A DNA stretch of 64,000 bases from Erinaceus europaeus. Taxonomy: Eukaryota > Chordata > Mammalia > Eulipotyphla > Erinaceidae. Below are positions 19,393 to 29,800 of the stretch, in pieces (positions within the stretch are counted from its first letter, which is position 1; each line of letters begins with the position of its first letter). The DNA is taken from assembly GCF_950295315.1 (NCBI RefSeq), contig NC_080168.1, positions 2,181,073 to 2,245,072 on the forward strand, read 5' to 3'. Under the pieces are notes generated by a model, which was not told the origin of the DNA, ran no database searches, and worked only from the letters and a program-made list of their open reading frames with translations. A program made the translations under genes and the position numbers.

Positions 19393-19448
19393 AGAGGTCA
19401 GGGCTCCCCTAGCCCCCGGGAGCCCAGGGTAAAACTCTCGGTAGGGGG
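19390..19448 (+). promoter_or_regulatory. gag-pol read-through signal (UAG plus pseudoknot)
   Basis: UAG (19390-19392) is followed by an 8-nt spacer. A stem of GGGCTCCC (19401-19408) pairs perfectly with GGGAGCCC (19418-19425), and loop CCCCC (19413-19417) can pair with GGGGG (19444-19448). Spacer length and H-type pseudoknot geometry are those known to promote read-through in murine leukaemia virus. The base after UAG is A here, not G. Confidence 0.85.
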
Positions 19449-22400
19449 AAAGTTAGTTAATTTTCTAGTGGATACCGGGGCCACACATTCAGTAATCCAG
19501 CAACCAGTAGGACCCACTGGAAAGGAGAAAGTTAAAATTATGGGAGCTACGGGGGAAGTAAAAAGTTATCCGAAATCCACTGGAAGGGTTGCGGGCCCTG
19601 GCCTGCAGACTATCACCCACTCCTTCTTGGTAATTCCTGAATGCCCGGAACCACTCCTTGGAAGAGATCTCCTCCAAAAACTACAGGCAACTGTTTCATT
19701 CGAAGTAGACAAGGGACCCACGGTACATTTTGGTGGGCGCATCTTGCTCACTATGCCAGCCAGTGAAGAATACCGACTATATGAGGATATGAGGCAGGAA
19801 AATGACTTGGGCCTGTTGGAAATATGGAAGCAGGAAATCCCTAATGTTTGGGCTGAAACAAACCCCCCCGGGCTAGCTAAACATGTGACCCCCGTAGTGG
19901 TGCAATTAACCAGTTCTGCCACTCCAGCCCGTGTGCGCCAGTATCCCATGAGCCGAGAGGCCCAGCAAGGCATCAGGATCCATATCCAACGCCTGAAGAA
20001 GGCCGGCATTTTGGTACCCTGCAAATCAGCGTGGAACACACCTCTCCTCCCAGTTCGGAAACCAGGAACGAACGACTACAGGCCAGTACAGGATCTGCGA
20101 GAGGTAAATAAGAGAGTGGAAACTGTCCACCCCACAGTTCCTAACCCTTATACTCTTCTCAGCCTCCTGCCACCAGAACGGACTTGGTATAGCGTCCTGG
20201 ACTTGAAGGATGCTTTCTTCAGCATTCCTCTGGCCCCTCAGAGCCAGCCCATATTCGCCTTTGAATGGACGGACCCTGAAGAAGGAGAGACTGGTCAGTT
20301 AACTTGGACCCGCCTGCCACAAGGGTTCAAGAATTCCCCAACCCTGTTCGATGAAGCCTTGAGTAAGGACTTGTCCAGTTTTCGAGGTGAACACCCATGG
20401 TGCAGCCTCCTACAGTACGTGGATGATCTTTTAATTGCTGCCCCCTCCAGGAAAGATTGCGAAGAGGCTACTCGTGACCTATTGAAGGTATTGGGGGCTC
20501 TGGGGTATAGAGTGTCTGCCAAAAAGGCCCAACTGTGTGCCCAAGAAGTGACCTACCTGGGCTACCAAATAAAGGAAGGCCAGCGGGCGCTGTCCCAGGC
20601 AAGGATCCAGACTGTCTTGAAGATCCCGACCCCGTCCACAAAGAGACAGGTCAGGGAATTCCTGGGGGCGGTGGGCTACTGTAGGTTATGGATCCCAGGA
20701 TTTGCAGAACTGGCCAAACCCCTCTACGTCGCCACTGGAGGAGGCGATACGTCATTAAAATGGACAGAGACAGAGGAGAAGGCCTTCCAGGCACTGAAAA
20801 CAGCCTTGGTAAGTGCCCCGGCCCTGAGCCTCCCTGACCTCAATAAACCTTTTCAGCTGTTTGTCGCAGAAAGTGTGGGGGTGGCCAAAGGGGTTCTCAC
20901 CCAGACTCTGGGACCCTGGAAGAAACCAGTAGCCTATCTGTCTAAGCGCCTGGATCCTGTGGCAGCTGGGTGGCCGGGGTGCCTGAGAACAGTGGCTGCC
21001 GCCGCTTTGCTGGTAAAGGAGGCTACGAAACTGACATTTGGACAGACTCTAGAAATTGTTACGTCCCACAATCTGGCTAGCTTGCTCTACTCTCCTCCAG
21101 ACCGGTGGATGACCAACGCCCGGATCACGCATTACCAGGTACTATTGCTAGACCCGCCCCGTGTTACTTTCAAGCAGACAGCCGTATTAAATCCCGCCAC
21201 CCTGCTCCCCAACCCGGAGGACGAAGCCACCCATGACTGCGGAGAAATCCTGGAAGCCCTGACCTCACTGAGAGCTGACCTGACAGACGTCCCCCTGCCT
21301 GATGCACTGGTAACTCTCTACACTGATGGAAGCAGCTTTGTGGAGGACGGTGTGAGGTATGCAGGGGCAGCCGTGGTCACTAACCAAGAGGTCCTATGGG
21401 CAGCTTCGCTACCTCAAGGGACTTCAGCTCAGAAGGCAGAGTTGATAGCACTGACTCAAGCACTCAAGTGGGGAGCAGGGAAGAAGATAAACGTGTACAC
21501 TGACAGCAGATACGCTTTTGCCACTGTCCACGTTCACGGGGCATTGTACCAAGAGAGAGGACTGCTAACTGCAGGAGGTCAGGCCATCAAGCATGCACCA
21601 GAAATCCTAGCCTTGCTGGCAGCTATATGGGAGCCTGAGAAGGTAGCTGTAATACACTGCAAGGGCCACCAGAGGGACAATTCAGATGTAGCACAGGGTA
21701 ACCAGTTTGCTGACGACATCGCCCGGAAGGCTGCCAAAAGACTAGTGGGGACTCAGGCTCAGTTAGTAGTAGCCTCACCTACGGAAATATCACCAGACAG
21801 ACGACCAAGTTATTCAAAACAAGAGGAAGAATTGGGGAGAAGACAAAGTGAAGACGGGTGGATTATCCTCCCAGACCAAAGGATACTGCTGCCCCAACAG
21901 TTGGGGAGACAAGTTGTGACCCTGGCTCATGGAAGTACTCACCTGGGGGGAGAAAAGTTGGCTGAACTAATAAACAAATTCTATCTAATAACAGGTTTAT
22001 ACAGGATTTCCAGGAGTGTGGTAAGCCGCTGCGTCACATGTGCCAGAGTAAACGCCAACCCCATCCAGGCCAAGCGGCCTGGAACCCGATGGAGAGGAGA
22101 AGAGCCTGGTGAACATTGGGAAGTGGATTTCACTGAGATGCCCACAGCTCCGGGAGGTTACAAGTATCTCCTAGTGATGATAGACACCTTCTCGGGTTGG
22201 GCCGAAGCCTTCCCTACTAGGAAAGAGACTTCCCCAGTAGTGGTGAAACAATTGGTATCTGAAATTATTCCAAGGTTTGGTCTCCCATATTCCCTGGGGT
22301 CGGATAATGGTCCGGCATTTATTGCCAAGGTCACCCAACAATTGGCTGAGACTTTGCAAATTAAATGGAAGCTGCACTGCATTTATCGCCCTCAGAGTTC

Positions 22401-22992
22401 AGGGCAGGTAGAAAGGATGAATAGGACACTTAAGGAGACTTTGACTAAGTTAAGGATAGAGACTGGCGGGAACTGGGTTACTCTTTTACCTTTTGCTTTG
22501 TTAAAAAGTAGAAATACCCCTTATGTTTCTGGATTCACCCCATTTGAAATTGTGTACGGCAAGTTGCCCACCCTGGTGCCCCGGATAGGGGCTGAGAAGT
22601 TGGCTGAAATAGCCCGAGGTAACCTATTAGAATCTCTGCAGGCCCTTCAGGCGGTGCGGGGAAAGGCCAGACTCGCTGTCCGGACTGCTAAACCAGGGAC
22701 CCGGAAGGAGGAAGCCCGAGGCCGGATTGCACCCCTGTTCGAGCCTGGGGACTCTGTGCTAGTGAAGAAACTGCACCCTGATCACCTGGAGACCCGGTGG
22801 GAAGGACCATTTACCGTCATCCTAAGCACACCGACAGCGGCGAAAGTCGCCGGGAAGCGGCATTGGATCCACCACACTCGCTTGAAGAAATTTGTTCCGG
22901 ATCCCACTGATTCCACGGAAGCGGAAGAGCCGAAGAGATGGCGTGCTGTGCCCACCTCGGACCCCATGAAAGTCCGGCTAGTTTCTTCCTAA
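19393..22992 (+). CDS. pol: Pro-Pol polyprotein (protease, RT, RNase H, integrase)
   Basis: 1,199 codons in the same frame as gag, reached by UAG read-through. There is no ATG of its own. Protease active site DTGA is at residue 27 (19471). Reverse transcriptase has YVDD at 342-345 (20416-20427), then the connection. RNase H has TDGS at about 644 (21322), a downstream AEL helix, TDSR and the HCKGH motif. Integrase has an HHCC zinc motif from about 846 and the catalytic triad D912, D971, E1007 with exactly 35 residues between the last two (DD35E). A C-terminal WEGPF motif follows. All catalytic residues I could check are present and no stop interrupts the frame. Its last 55 nt overlap env. The product copies and integrates the viral genome. 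Confidence 0.95.
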   Translation, partial: RGQGSPSPREPRVKLSVGGKLVNFLVDTGATHSVIQQPVGPTGKEKVKIMGATGEVKSYPKSTGRVAGPGLQTITHSFLVIPECPEPLLGRDLLQKLQATVSFEVDKGPTVHFGGRILLTMPASEEYRLYEDMRQENDLGLLEIWKQEIPNVWAETNPPGLAKHVTPVVVQLTSSATPARVRQYPMSREAQQGIRIHIQRLKKAGILVPCKSAWNTPLLPVRKPGTNDYRPVQDLREVNKRVETVHPTVPNPYTLLSLLPPERTWYSVLDLKDAFFSIPLAPQSQPIFAFEWTDPEEGETGQLTWTRLPQGFKNSPTLFDEALSKDLSSFRGEHPWCSLLQYVDDLLIAAPSRKDCEEATRDLLKVLGALGYRVSAKKAQLCAQEVTYLGYQIKEGQRALSQARIQTVLKIPTPSTKRQVREFLGAVGYCRLWIPGFAELAKPLYVATGGGDTSLKWTETEEKAFQALKTALVSAPALSLPDLNKPFQLFVAESVGVAKGVLTQTLGPWKKPVAYLSKRLDPVAAGWPGCLRTVAAAALLVKEATKLTFGQTLEIVTSHNLASLLYSPPDRWMTNARITHYQVLLLDPPRVTFKQTAVLNPATLLPNPEDEATHDCGEILEALTSLRADLTDVPLPDALVTLYTDGSSFVEDGVRYAGAAVVTNQEVLWAASLPQGTSAQKAELIALTQALKWGAGKKINVYTDSRYAFATVHVHGALYQERGLLTAGGQAIKHAPEILALLAAIWEPEKVAVIHCKGHQRDNSDVAQGNQFADDIARKAAKRLVGTQAQLVVASPTEISPDRRPSYSKQEEELGRRQSEDGWIILPDQRILLPQQLGRQVVTLAHGSTHLGGEKLAELINKFYLITGLYRISRSVVSRCVTCARVNANPIQAKRPGTRWRGEEPGEHWEVDFTEMPTAPGGYKYLLVMIDTFSGWAEAFPTRKETSPVVVKQLVSEIIPRFGLPYSLGSDNGPAFIAKVTQQLAETLQIKWKLHCIYRPQSSGQVERMNRTLKETLTKLRIETGGNWVTLLPFALLKSRNTPYVSGFTPFEIVYGKLPTLVPRIGAEKLAEIARGNLLESLQALQAVRGKARLAVRTAKPGTRKEEARGRIAPLFEPGDSVLVKKLHPDHLETRWEGPFTVILSTPTAAKVAGKRHWIHHTRLKKFVPDPTDSTEAEEPKRWRAVPTSDPMKVRLVSS

Positions 22993-24947
22993 CTCTGATA
23001 TTTTTGCTTTGTTTCAGCTGGGCCTCCCAGGATGAACACCCTCAGGTGGCCCCAATACATGTATGGGAACTGAGAAATGCAGAAGGGAAAGTAATTAACA
23101 GCTTGCCAACCACTGGCCAGCCGATATTCTCCTTTGACCTCTGTGACTTATTTGGGGAAAATTGGAACGGCGCGAACTGGTCCAGCTCAATTACTAAGGA
23201 TGGAGGGTGCGGCTCCATCAACAGAGAAAGTCGCCTGTGGGACAGACCCTACTATGTCTGCCCCAGGGAAGGACGTTCCAATGACTGCAGAGGAGAAAAC
23301 TACTTTTTCTGTGGCCTTTGGGGGGAATGTTTGACGGCATCTCCGGTGAAGGACAGTGATAAGCACCTGGAATTTACAAGAGTGACCCGGTTGGGTGCCC
23401 CAACTAAACAAGGCACCTGCAATCTCGGAGACTGTAACCCTGTGGAAGTTAAGGTCAAGACATGGCATGAGACTGAGACTTGGACAGGAGGCCGGATGTG
23501 GGGCATTCGGATAGTGTTCGCTGGGAAGGATCCGGGAGCCCTTTTCACCATCCAATTGAAGGTGCAACCCTGGTTCCCGAACCCCGCAGGTCCCCTGAGA
23601 CCCATTCCCTTGGACCAGGACCCTGGAAACCCCCCAAATGACACAGGGATTGGAAAAGACCAAATTGGTATGAGTTCTGCAGGGAGAACAGAACTAGGTA
23701 CCAACCACCTGCCCGATGTACATCCCAGAGTAAAGACGCTGGTGAGGTCTGTGGAATTGGTGTATGCTCTTTTAAATAGCTCTACCCCAAATGTAACCCG
23801 TGACTGTTGGCTATGCCTGCATCCTGAACCCCCTCATTACATTGGAGTAGCAGCCATAGCTAAGACAGGCACAAGTAAGGGAAACATCAAGATGTTAACC
23901 TTGTCATCAAGGAACTCAAATAGCCCAGAATGCAAATGGGGAACGCAGCTTCACCAAGTAACCCTGGGGGAGATTCAAGGGAAAGGAACTTGTTTTGTTA
24001 CGGCTAATTATCAGCTAGAAATGTCCCCATATCGGGGCCATTGCTCCCAGATTATAGAGGCTAATAAAACTCAGGAATGGGCAGTCCTCTTAAGAGCCCC
24101 AGAGGGAACCTGGTGGGTCTGCACTTCAGGCATGGGCATGGCCCCTTGTGTTACTTTCTGGGGAATGGAGAAAGAGGGACTTTGTATCCTGACTCATGTC
24201 CTTCCCCACTTATACTATGCACACGGGGAGGCTGGGTGGGCGCACCTGGAAGGCCAAGAGAGTAGCCCCCTCCGGTCCGAGAGACAGAAGCGTGCTCCGG
24301 TACTAGTTCCCCTACTGACAGGAGTAGTAATTGCCGGATCCATTGCTGTAGGGGCAACGGCACTGGCCAAGGAAGAAACCATAGTTGAATTAGACCAACA
24401 GGTGGACCAGGACTTAAGGACATTAGAGGACTCAATGGAGGCTCTTGAAGGGTCACTGTCCTCCCTGGCTGAGGTGGTCCTCCAGAACCGGAGAGGACTT
24501 GACTTGCTCTTTTTAAGACAGGGAGGATTATGTGTTGCCCTTAATGAAGCTTGCTGTTTTTATGCCAACCATTCTGGATTGGTAAAAAAAAGCCTAAATG
24601 AAGTCAAGAGGAGAATAGGAGATAGGGCTCAGAAGTGGAAGGAGCTGAGAGAGAGCAGCTGGTTTAAAGGCGATTGGTTTTCTAACTGGTTTTCAAATAT
24701 TTTCTCCGGCTGGCCGTCTTGGCTTAAAACCCTAGTTGCCACCATAGCTGGGCCCCTGATTACTTTACTGCTTATAGTCACCTTGGGTCCCTGCCTGTGG
24801 AGAACCTTGGTGTCTATGATCCAGCAACGGACTGGAAAAGTTATGAGCTTAGAAACCTATCTAGAAGCCAATGGAGGTCATATTTACTATGACTCAGACT
24901 ATGACTCAGAAGAGGAAAAGAAAGGTGAAGAAGAATCAAGGATTTGA
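22938..24947 (+). CDS. env: Envelope glycoprotein (SU-TM)
   Basis: 669 residues from an ATG inside the end of pol. A hydrophobic signal peptide (about residues 12-30) is followed by SU with an N-terminal cysteine-rich domain and a proline-rich hinge. The CWLC isomerase motif is at 290-293 (23805-23816). Furin site RQKR is at 449-452 (24282-24293). The hydrophobic fusion peptide follows directly. The immunosuppressive-type segment leads into CX6CC at 532-540, partner of the SU CXXC. The membrane anchor is at about 597-620. A roughly 45-residue tail follows, ending in an acidic YYDSDYDSEEE-type stretch where gammaretroviruses have the R peptide. Six N-glycosylation sequons are seen. There is no premature stop. 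The receptor cannot be told from the sequence alone. Confidence 0.95.
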   Translation: MACCAHLGPHESPASFFLTLIFLLCFSWASQDEHPQVAPIHVWELRNAEGKVINSLPTTGQPIFSFDLCDLFGENWNGANWSSSITKDGGCGSINRESRLWDRPYYVCPREGRSNDCRGENYFFCGLWGECLTASPVKDSDKHLEFTRVTRLGAPTKQGTCNLGDCNPVEVKVKTWHETETWTGGRMWGIRIVFAGKDPGALFTIQLKVQPWFPNPAGPLRPIPLDQDPGNPPNDTGIGKDQIGMSSAGRTELGTNHLPDVHPRVKTLVRSVELVYALLNSSTPNVTRDCWLCLHPEPPHYIGVAAIAKTGTSKGNIKMLTLSSRNSNSPECKWGTQLHQVTLGEIQGKGTCFVTANYQLEMSPYRGHCSQIIEANKTQEWAVLLRAPEGTWWVCTSGMGMAPCVTFWGMEKEGLCILTHVLPHLYYAHGEAGWAHLEGQESSPLRSERQKRAPVLVPLLTGVVIAGSIAVGATALAKEETIVELDQQVDQDLRTLEDSMEALEGSLSSLAEVVLQNRRGLDLLFLRQGGLCVALNEACCFYANHSGLVKKSLNEVKRRIGDRAQKWKELRESSWFKGDWFSNWFSNIFSGWPSWLKTLVATIAGPLITLLLIVTLGPCLWRTLVSMIQQRTGKVMSLETYLEANGGHIYYDSDYDSEEEKKGEEESRI

Positions 24948-24962
24948 TTTGCGGCCAAGACT

Positions 24963-24971
24963 AGTGGGGAA
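24963..24971 (+). other. Polypurine tract (short)
   Basis: AGTGGGGAA lies directly before the 3' LTR, the usual site of plus-strand priming. It is short and broken by a T. A longer purine run sits about 40 bp upstream in the end of env. Confidence 0.6.
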
Positions 24972-25614
24972 TGTGACAGACAACAATATGCTGTTACTTC
25001 CCTTCAGTACCAATGATTTATTAATATTTTTTATGGTTAAGTTCCTTTTTTTAGGTTTTAGTGTTAAATTCCTATCTCTCTCTTTAGAGTTGAGCTGTCT
25101 TGCTGAGTGAAGTAGGAAATTCCTTGCCCCTTCCCCCTTGAATAAACAGGATCTGATCAGTGAAGGCCACCCATAGTTCAAAGGACCCTACATGGGGATA
25201 AGCCTTATCAGGACCTTTGAACTGACTTTGTGGTATGCAGCCCACCGGATGGGTGGTCATAGCAGATGGCAGGGGGATGTGGCGACCCTGCCTGGTTGAA
25301 TTCTATTGGTTGTGTGATCTTACTATATTTGAAACTAGCCCGCGCTTTGCTTTGAATGGATCATGCTTTTGCTAAGTTTGAAATGATTGGATCTTGTGTT
25401 TGCTATAGCCTGTTATTGGATGTAGATTGATAAGGTGATGTGCTCCCCCTCCCTGAGTGTAGTCTGAATTCCTATAAATTGTATGGTTTGAGCCCTGTTC
25501 GGGGCCGAGCTTGGTAGACTAACACCAGTCACCATCTTGGCCCGGATTGCAATTCGTCAATAAACATCTTTGCTTCCTTACAGTGGATGGTGGTTTGATT
25601 TATGCTCGCTAACA
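24972..25614 (+). repeat. 3' LTR (643 bp)
   Basis: Same ends and length as the 5' LTR and no mismatch found by eye. TATAAAT is at 25473-25479 and AATAAA at 25559-25564. GGACC follows at 25615-25619. Confidence 0.95.
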
Positions 25615-25619
25615 GGACC

Positions 25620-25982
25620 CAGGGTCTTGCAGAAGGTAGAAGGTCTGGCTTCTGTAATTGCTTCCCTGCTGAACATGGGCGTTGACTGGTCGGTCCATAC
25701 TCCCAGTCTGCCTCTCTCTTTCCCTAGTAGGGTGGGTCTCTGGGGAAGCGGAGCTCCAGGACACATTGGTGGGGTCTTCAATCCAGGGAAGCCTGGCCAG
25801 CATCCTGATGGCATCTGGAACCTGGTGATTAAAAAGAGAGTTAACATACGAAGCCAAACAAATTGTTGAGCAATCATGGGCCCAAAGCTTGGAATAGTGG
25901 AGAGGAAGTGTTAGGGGGGTTCTCACTGCAAACTCTAGTGTACTTCTGCTTTCAGGTATATATTTTGCAGTAGTTTATGGAT
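25620..25982 (-). mobile_element. Retroposon R, antisense, part 2
   Basis: Continues from 16035: 'cagggtcttgcagaaggtag', 'ggtctggcttctgtaattgc', 'aggacacattggtggggtct', to 'gcagtagtttatggat'. It ends at the 18-bp duplication 25983-26000, so this copy is 5'-truncated there. Confidence 0.85.
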
Positions 25983-26027
25983 ACCATATAGCCTATTTTT
26001 AAGCCACTTCTTTTATTTACGTCTCTT

Positions 26028-26262
26028 AAAAAGGTTTATTTATTTTTATTGTGTGTAACAGAGAACAAGAGAGAGTGAGAGAAGGAGAGAAAGAAACAGA
26101 AAGAGAAAGAAAAAGAGAGGCAGACAGAATGACAAAGACAGTGAAAGACCAGAGCAGTGCTCATCTCTTGAATATGAGGTGCCAGGATTTGAACCTGGGA
26201 CCTCAAACTTGCAAAAGTCCTGTGGTCCACAGGGAGTCTAACTAGCTCCCTGGCCAATAGCA
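26028..26262 (-). mobile_element. tRNA-type SINE, antisense
   Basis: T-rich tail side, long GA-rich stretch, then 'gccaggatttgaacctggga' (antisense box B) and 'ctaactagctccctggcc'. Not clearly SINE-A or SINE-B. Confidence 0.65.
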
Positions 26263-26482
26263 CATTTCTTATATAATAATAATAATAATATATTTAAAAT
26301 ATATATAATGAAGGTGAAATTGGAAAAAAACAACAATAATAATAATACTCTGTGAACAAACTGATAATAATAGCATTAAAAAAGTTATTCATTGCTGATA
26401 CCACTCTAACAACTGCAAAATACTACACCAAATTTTAATATCTAATTCTGTGAGTTGTCTTATTTAGAAGATTATGAGTAAT

Positions 26483-26685
26483 TAAGGGGCTGGAAAGTAG
26501 CTCAGCTGGTAGAGTGTATGCCTCACCAAGTGCAAGGCCCTGGACTCCATTTTCCACCTCACATAGAAGCACCATGGATAGCACTAGGGAGCCCCATGGA
26601 TGATGCAGTGGTGCTGTGGCCTCTCTCTCTCCCTCCCTCCCTCTCTCTCCTCTTCCCTCTATAAAGTAAAAAATGAAAAAAGCCA
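26483..26685 (+). mobile_element. tRNA-type SINE, sense
   Basis: 'Aggggctggaaagtagctcagctggtagagtg' is a strong tRNA-like box A start, followed by a 'ggccctggactccat' box B remnant, CT-rich body and A-rich tail. Confidence 0.65.
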
Positions 26686-26688
26686 CCC

Positions 26689-26689
<1 letters not shown>

Positions 26690-26764
<75 letters not shown>

Positions 26765-26765
26765 T
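26690..26765. repeat. (TA)n microsatellite
   Basis: Near-perfect TA repeat with three TG/CA variants. Open frames of Tyr-Ile repeats are artefacts. Confidence 0.95.
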
Positions 26766-26899
26766 TGCCCACTTTCTTTCCTGTGGTCCTGCCCTCTCTT
26801 CCCTTCCGACTCACACCCACACCTGTTACTACTTCTGAATGTTTTTGGCAGAATTTTCATGATGATTACTGCTTGAATGTTTAGATGGTAACAGTTTTT

Positions 26900-29800
26900 T
26901 AAATTTCTTTATTGGGCAATTAATGTTTTACATTCGACAGTAAATACAATAGTTTGTGCATGTATAACATTTCTCAGTTTTCCATATAACAATACAACTC
27001 CCACTAAGTCCTCTTTCATCCTTCTTGGACCTGTATTCTCCCCCTCCACTACCCACCCCAGAGTCTTTTACTTTGGTGCAATACATCAATTCCAGTTCAG
27101 GTTCTACTTGCATTTTCTCTTCTGATCTTTTTTTTTTTTTTTTTTCAGAAAAATCTTATGTTCTTTTTAATTTTTTAAAAATTTTTAAAAATTTAAAAAA
27201 TATTTATTTATTTTCCCTTTTGTTGCCCTTGTTGTTTTTCATTGTTTTTGTAGTTATTGATGTTGTCGCTGTTGGATAGGACAGAGAGAAATGGAGAGAG
27301 GAGGGGAAGACAGAGAGGGGGAGAGGAAGACAGACACCTGCAGACCCGCTTCACCGCCTGTGAAGCAACTCCCCTGCAGGTGGGGAGCCGGGGGCTTGAA
27401 CCAGGATCCTTACACCGGTTCTTGTGCTTTGCGCCATGTGCACTTAACCCACTGCACTACCACCAAACTCACCTGATCTTGTTTTTCAACTTCTGCCTGA
27501 GAGTGAGATCATCTCCTATTCATCCTTCTGTTTCTGATTTATTTCACTTAACATGAATTTTTCAAGGTCCATACAAGATCGGCTGAAAATGGTGAAGTCA
27601 CCATTTTTAATAGCTGAGTAGTATTCCATTGTGTATATAGACCACAACTTGCTCAGCCACTCATCTGTTGTTGGACACCTGGGTTGCCTTCTGAGAGTTC
27701 TCCAGACTGTTCTCCACAGAGGTTGGACCAATTGAAATTCCCACCAGCAGTGCAGGAGGGTTCCTTTGACCCCACACCCTCTCCGACATTTTCTGCTGCT
27801 ATCTTTTCTGGTGTATGACATTCTCACAGGAGTGAAGTGGTATCTCGTTGTTGTCTTTATTTGCATTTCTCTGACAATCAAAGACTTGGAGCATTTTTTC
27901 ATGTGTTTCTCAGCCTTTTGATCTCTTCTGTGGTGAATATTCTGTCCATGTTCTCTCCCCATTTTTGGAAGGGGCTATTTGTTTTCTTGTTGTTGAGTTT
28001 GGCAAGCTCTTTATATATTCTGTTTATTAGCCTCTTGTCTGATGTATGGCATGTAAAGATCTTCTCCCATTCTGTGAGGGGTCTCTTGGTTTGGGTAGCG
28101 GTTTCTTTTGCTGAGCAGAAGATTTTTAATTTGATGTAGTCCCATAGGTTTATGCTTTAGTCTTCTTTGTAATTGGATTCGTTTCATTGAAAATGTCTTT
28201 AAAATGTATGTGGAAAAAAGTTCTGCCGTTATTTTCCTCTAAGTATCTGATAGTTTGTGGTCTAACATCCAAGTCCTTGATCCACTTGGAATTTACTTTT
28301 GTATTTGGTGAAATATAGTAGTTCAGTTTCATTCTTCTGCATGTTTCAACCCATTTTTTTCCAACACCATTTGTTGAAGAGACTCTGCTTTCCCCATTTA
28401 ATAGTCTGGACCCCTTTGTCAAAGATTAGATGTCCATAGGTGTGGGGCCTCATTTCTGGGCTCTCAATTCTATTCCACTGGTCAGTGTGTTTATTCATGT
28501 TCCAGTACCAAGCAGTTCTGATGACAATGGCCCTATAATACAATCTGAGATCTGGTAGTGTGATGCCTCCAGTTCTGTTCTTTCTTCTCAAGATTGTTTT
28601 GGCAGTTCTAGGTCTTTTCTGGTTCCAGATAAACATTTGTAGCATTTGTTCTATTCTCCTAAAAAATGTGCTTGGGATTTTGATGGGGATAGCATTAAAT
28701 TCGTAGATGGCTCTGGGTAGTATATTCATTTTGATGATGTTAATTCTTCCAGCCCATGAACATGGAATATCTTTCCACTTCTTTGTGTCTTTTTCAATTT
28801 CCTTGAGTAGTGACTCATAAATTTCAGTATACAAGTCTTTCACTTCTTTGGTTAGGTTTATTTCTAGATATTTTATTGTCTTTGTTGCTATAGTAAAAGG
28901 AATTGATTTCTGGATTTCATCTTCTTCAAACTTAGTGTTTGCATAGAGGAATGTCACTGACTTTTGAATGTTAATTTTGTAGCCTGACACCTTACTGTAT
29001 TGCCTGATGATTTCCAAAAGCTTCTTGCTGAATTCCTTAGGTTTTTCTATGTATATTATCATGCCATCTTCAAATAGGGAGAGTTTGACTTCTTCTCTTC
29101 CAATCTGTATGCCTTTAATTCCTTGCTCCTGCCTGATTGCTATGGCAAGAACTTCCAACATTATGTTGAATAGTAATGGTGATAGTGGGCATCCCTGTCC
29201 AGTACCTGATCTGAGGGGAAATGCTTCCAGTTTTTCAGCATTGAATATGATGTTGGCCTTTGGTTTGCTATATATAGACTCCACTATCTTGAGGAATTTT
29301 CCATCTATTCCCATTTTTGTAGTGTTTTGATCATAAAGGGATGTTGTATTTTGTCAAAGGCTTTCTCTGAATCTATTGATATGACCATGTGGTTTTTGGT
29401 CTTGCTTTTGTTGATGTGGTGGAACACATTGATTGATTTACGTATATTAAACCAACCTTGCATGCCTGGGATAAACCTCACTTGGTCATGATGAACAATC
29501 TTTTTAATATACTGATGTATCTGGTTGGCTAGAATTTTGTTCAATATTTTATTATCTATGTTCATCAGAGTTATTGGTCTGCAGTTTTCTTTTTTGGTTA
29601 TGTTCCTGTCTGCTTTTGGTATCAAAGTGATCTTGGCTTCATAGAAGCTGGAAGGGAGTATTCCAATGACTTCAATCTTCTCGAATACTTTTAAAAAAGA
29701 GGTATTAATTCTTCTTTGAAGGTTTTTAAAAATTCATTTGTAAAACCTTCTGGCCCAGGAATTTTAGTCTTGGGAAGATTTTTGATAACTATTTCAATTT

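Larger units (their letters stand above)
16036..25614 (+). mobile_element. Complete gammaretrovirus-type provirus
   Basis: The 9,579-bp element has the order LTR - PBS - leader - gag - UAG - pro-pol - env - LTR. Class markers seen here are a single CCHC knuckle in NC, read-through rather than frameshift between gag and pol, no separate dUTPase frame, env overlapping pol, and CXXC/CX6CC motifs in Env. All three main frames are uninterrupted, no SINE has landed in it, and the LTRs show no difference by eye. Known features of the genus explain the layout. The host's other repeats are far more decayed. The species and subgroup of virus are not identified, and competence is inferred from the frames, not shown. 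Confidence 0.95.

Noticed and set aside
19566..24456. Minus-strand frames inside the provirus
   Set aside because: They are shadows of pol and env with no domain. An antisense gene such as in deltaretroviruses is not indicated.
26673..26876. Tyr-Ile repeat proteins
   Set aside because: They are translations of a (TA)n microsatellite.
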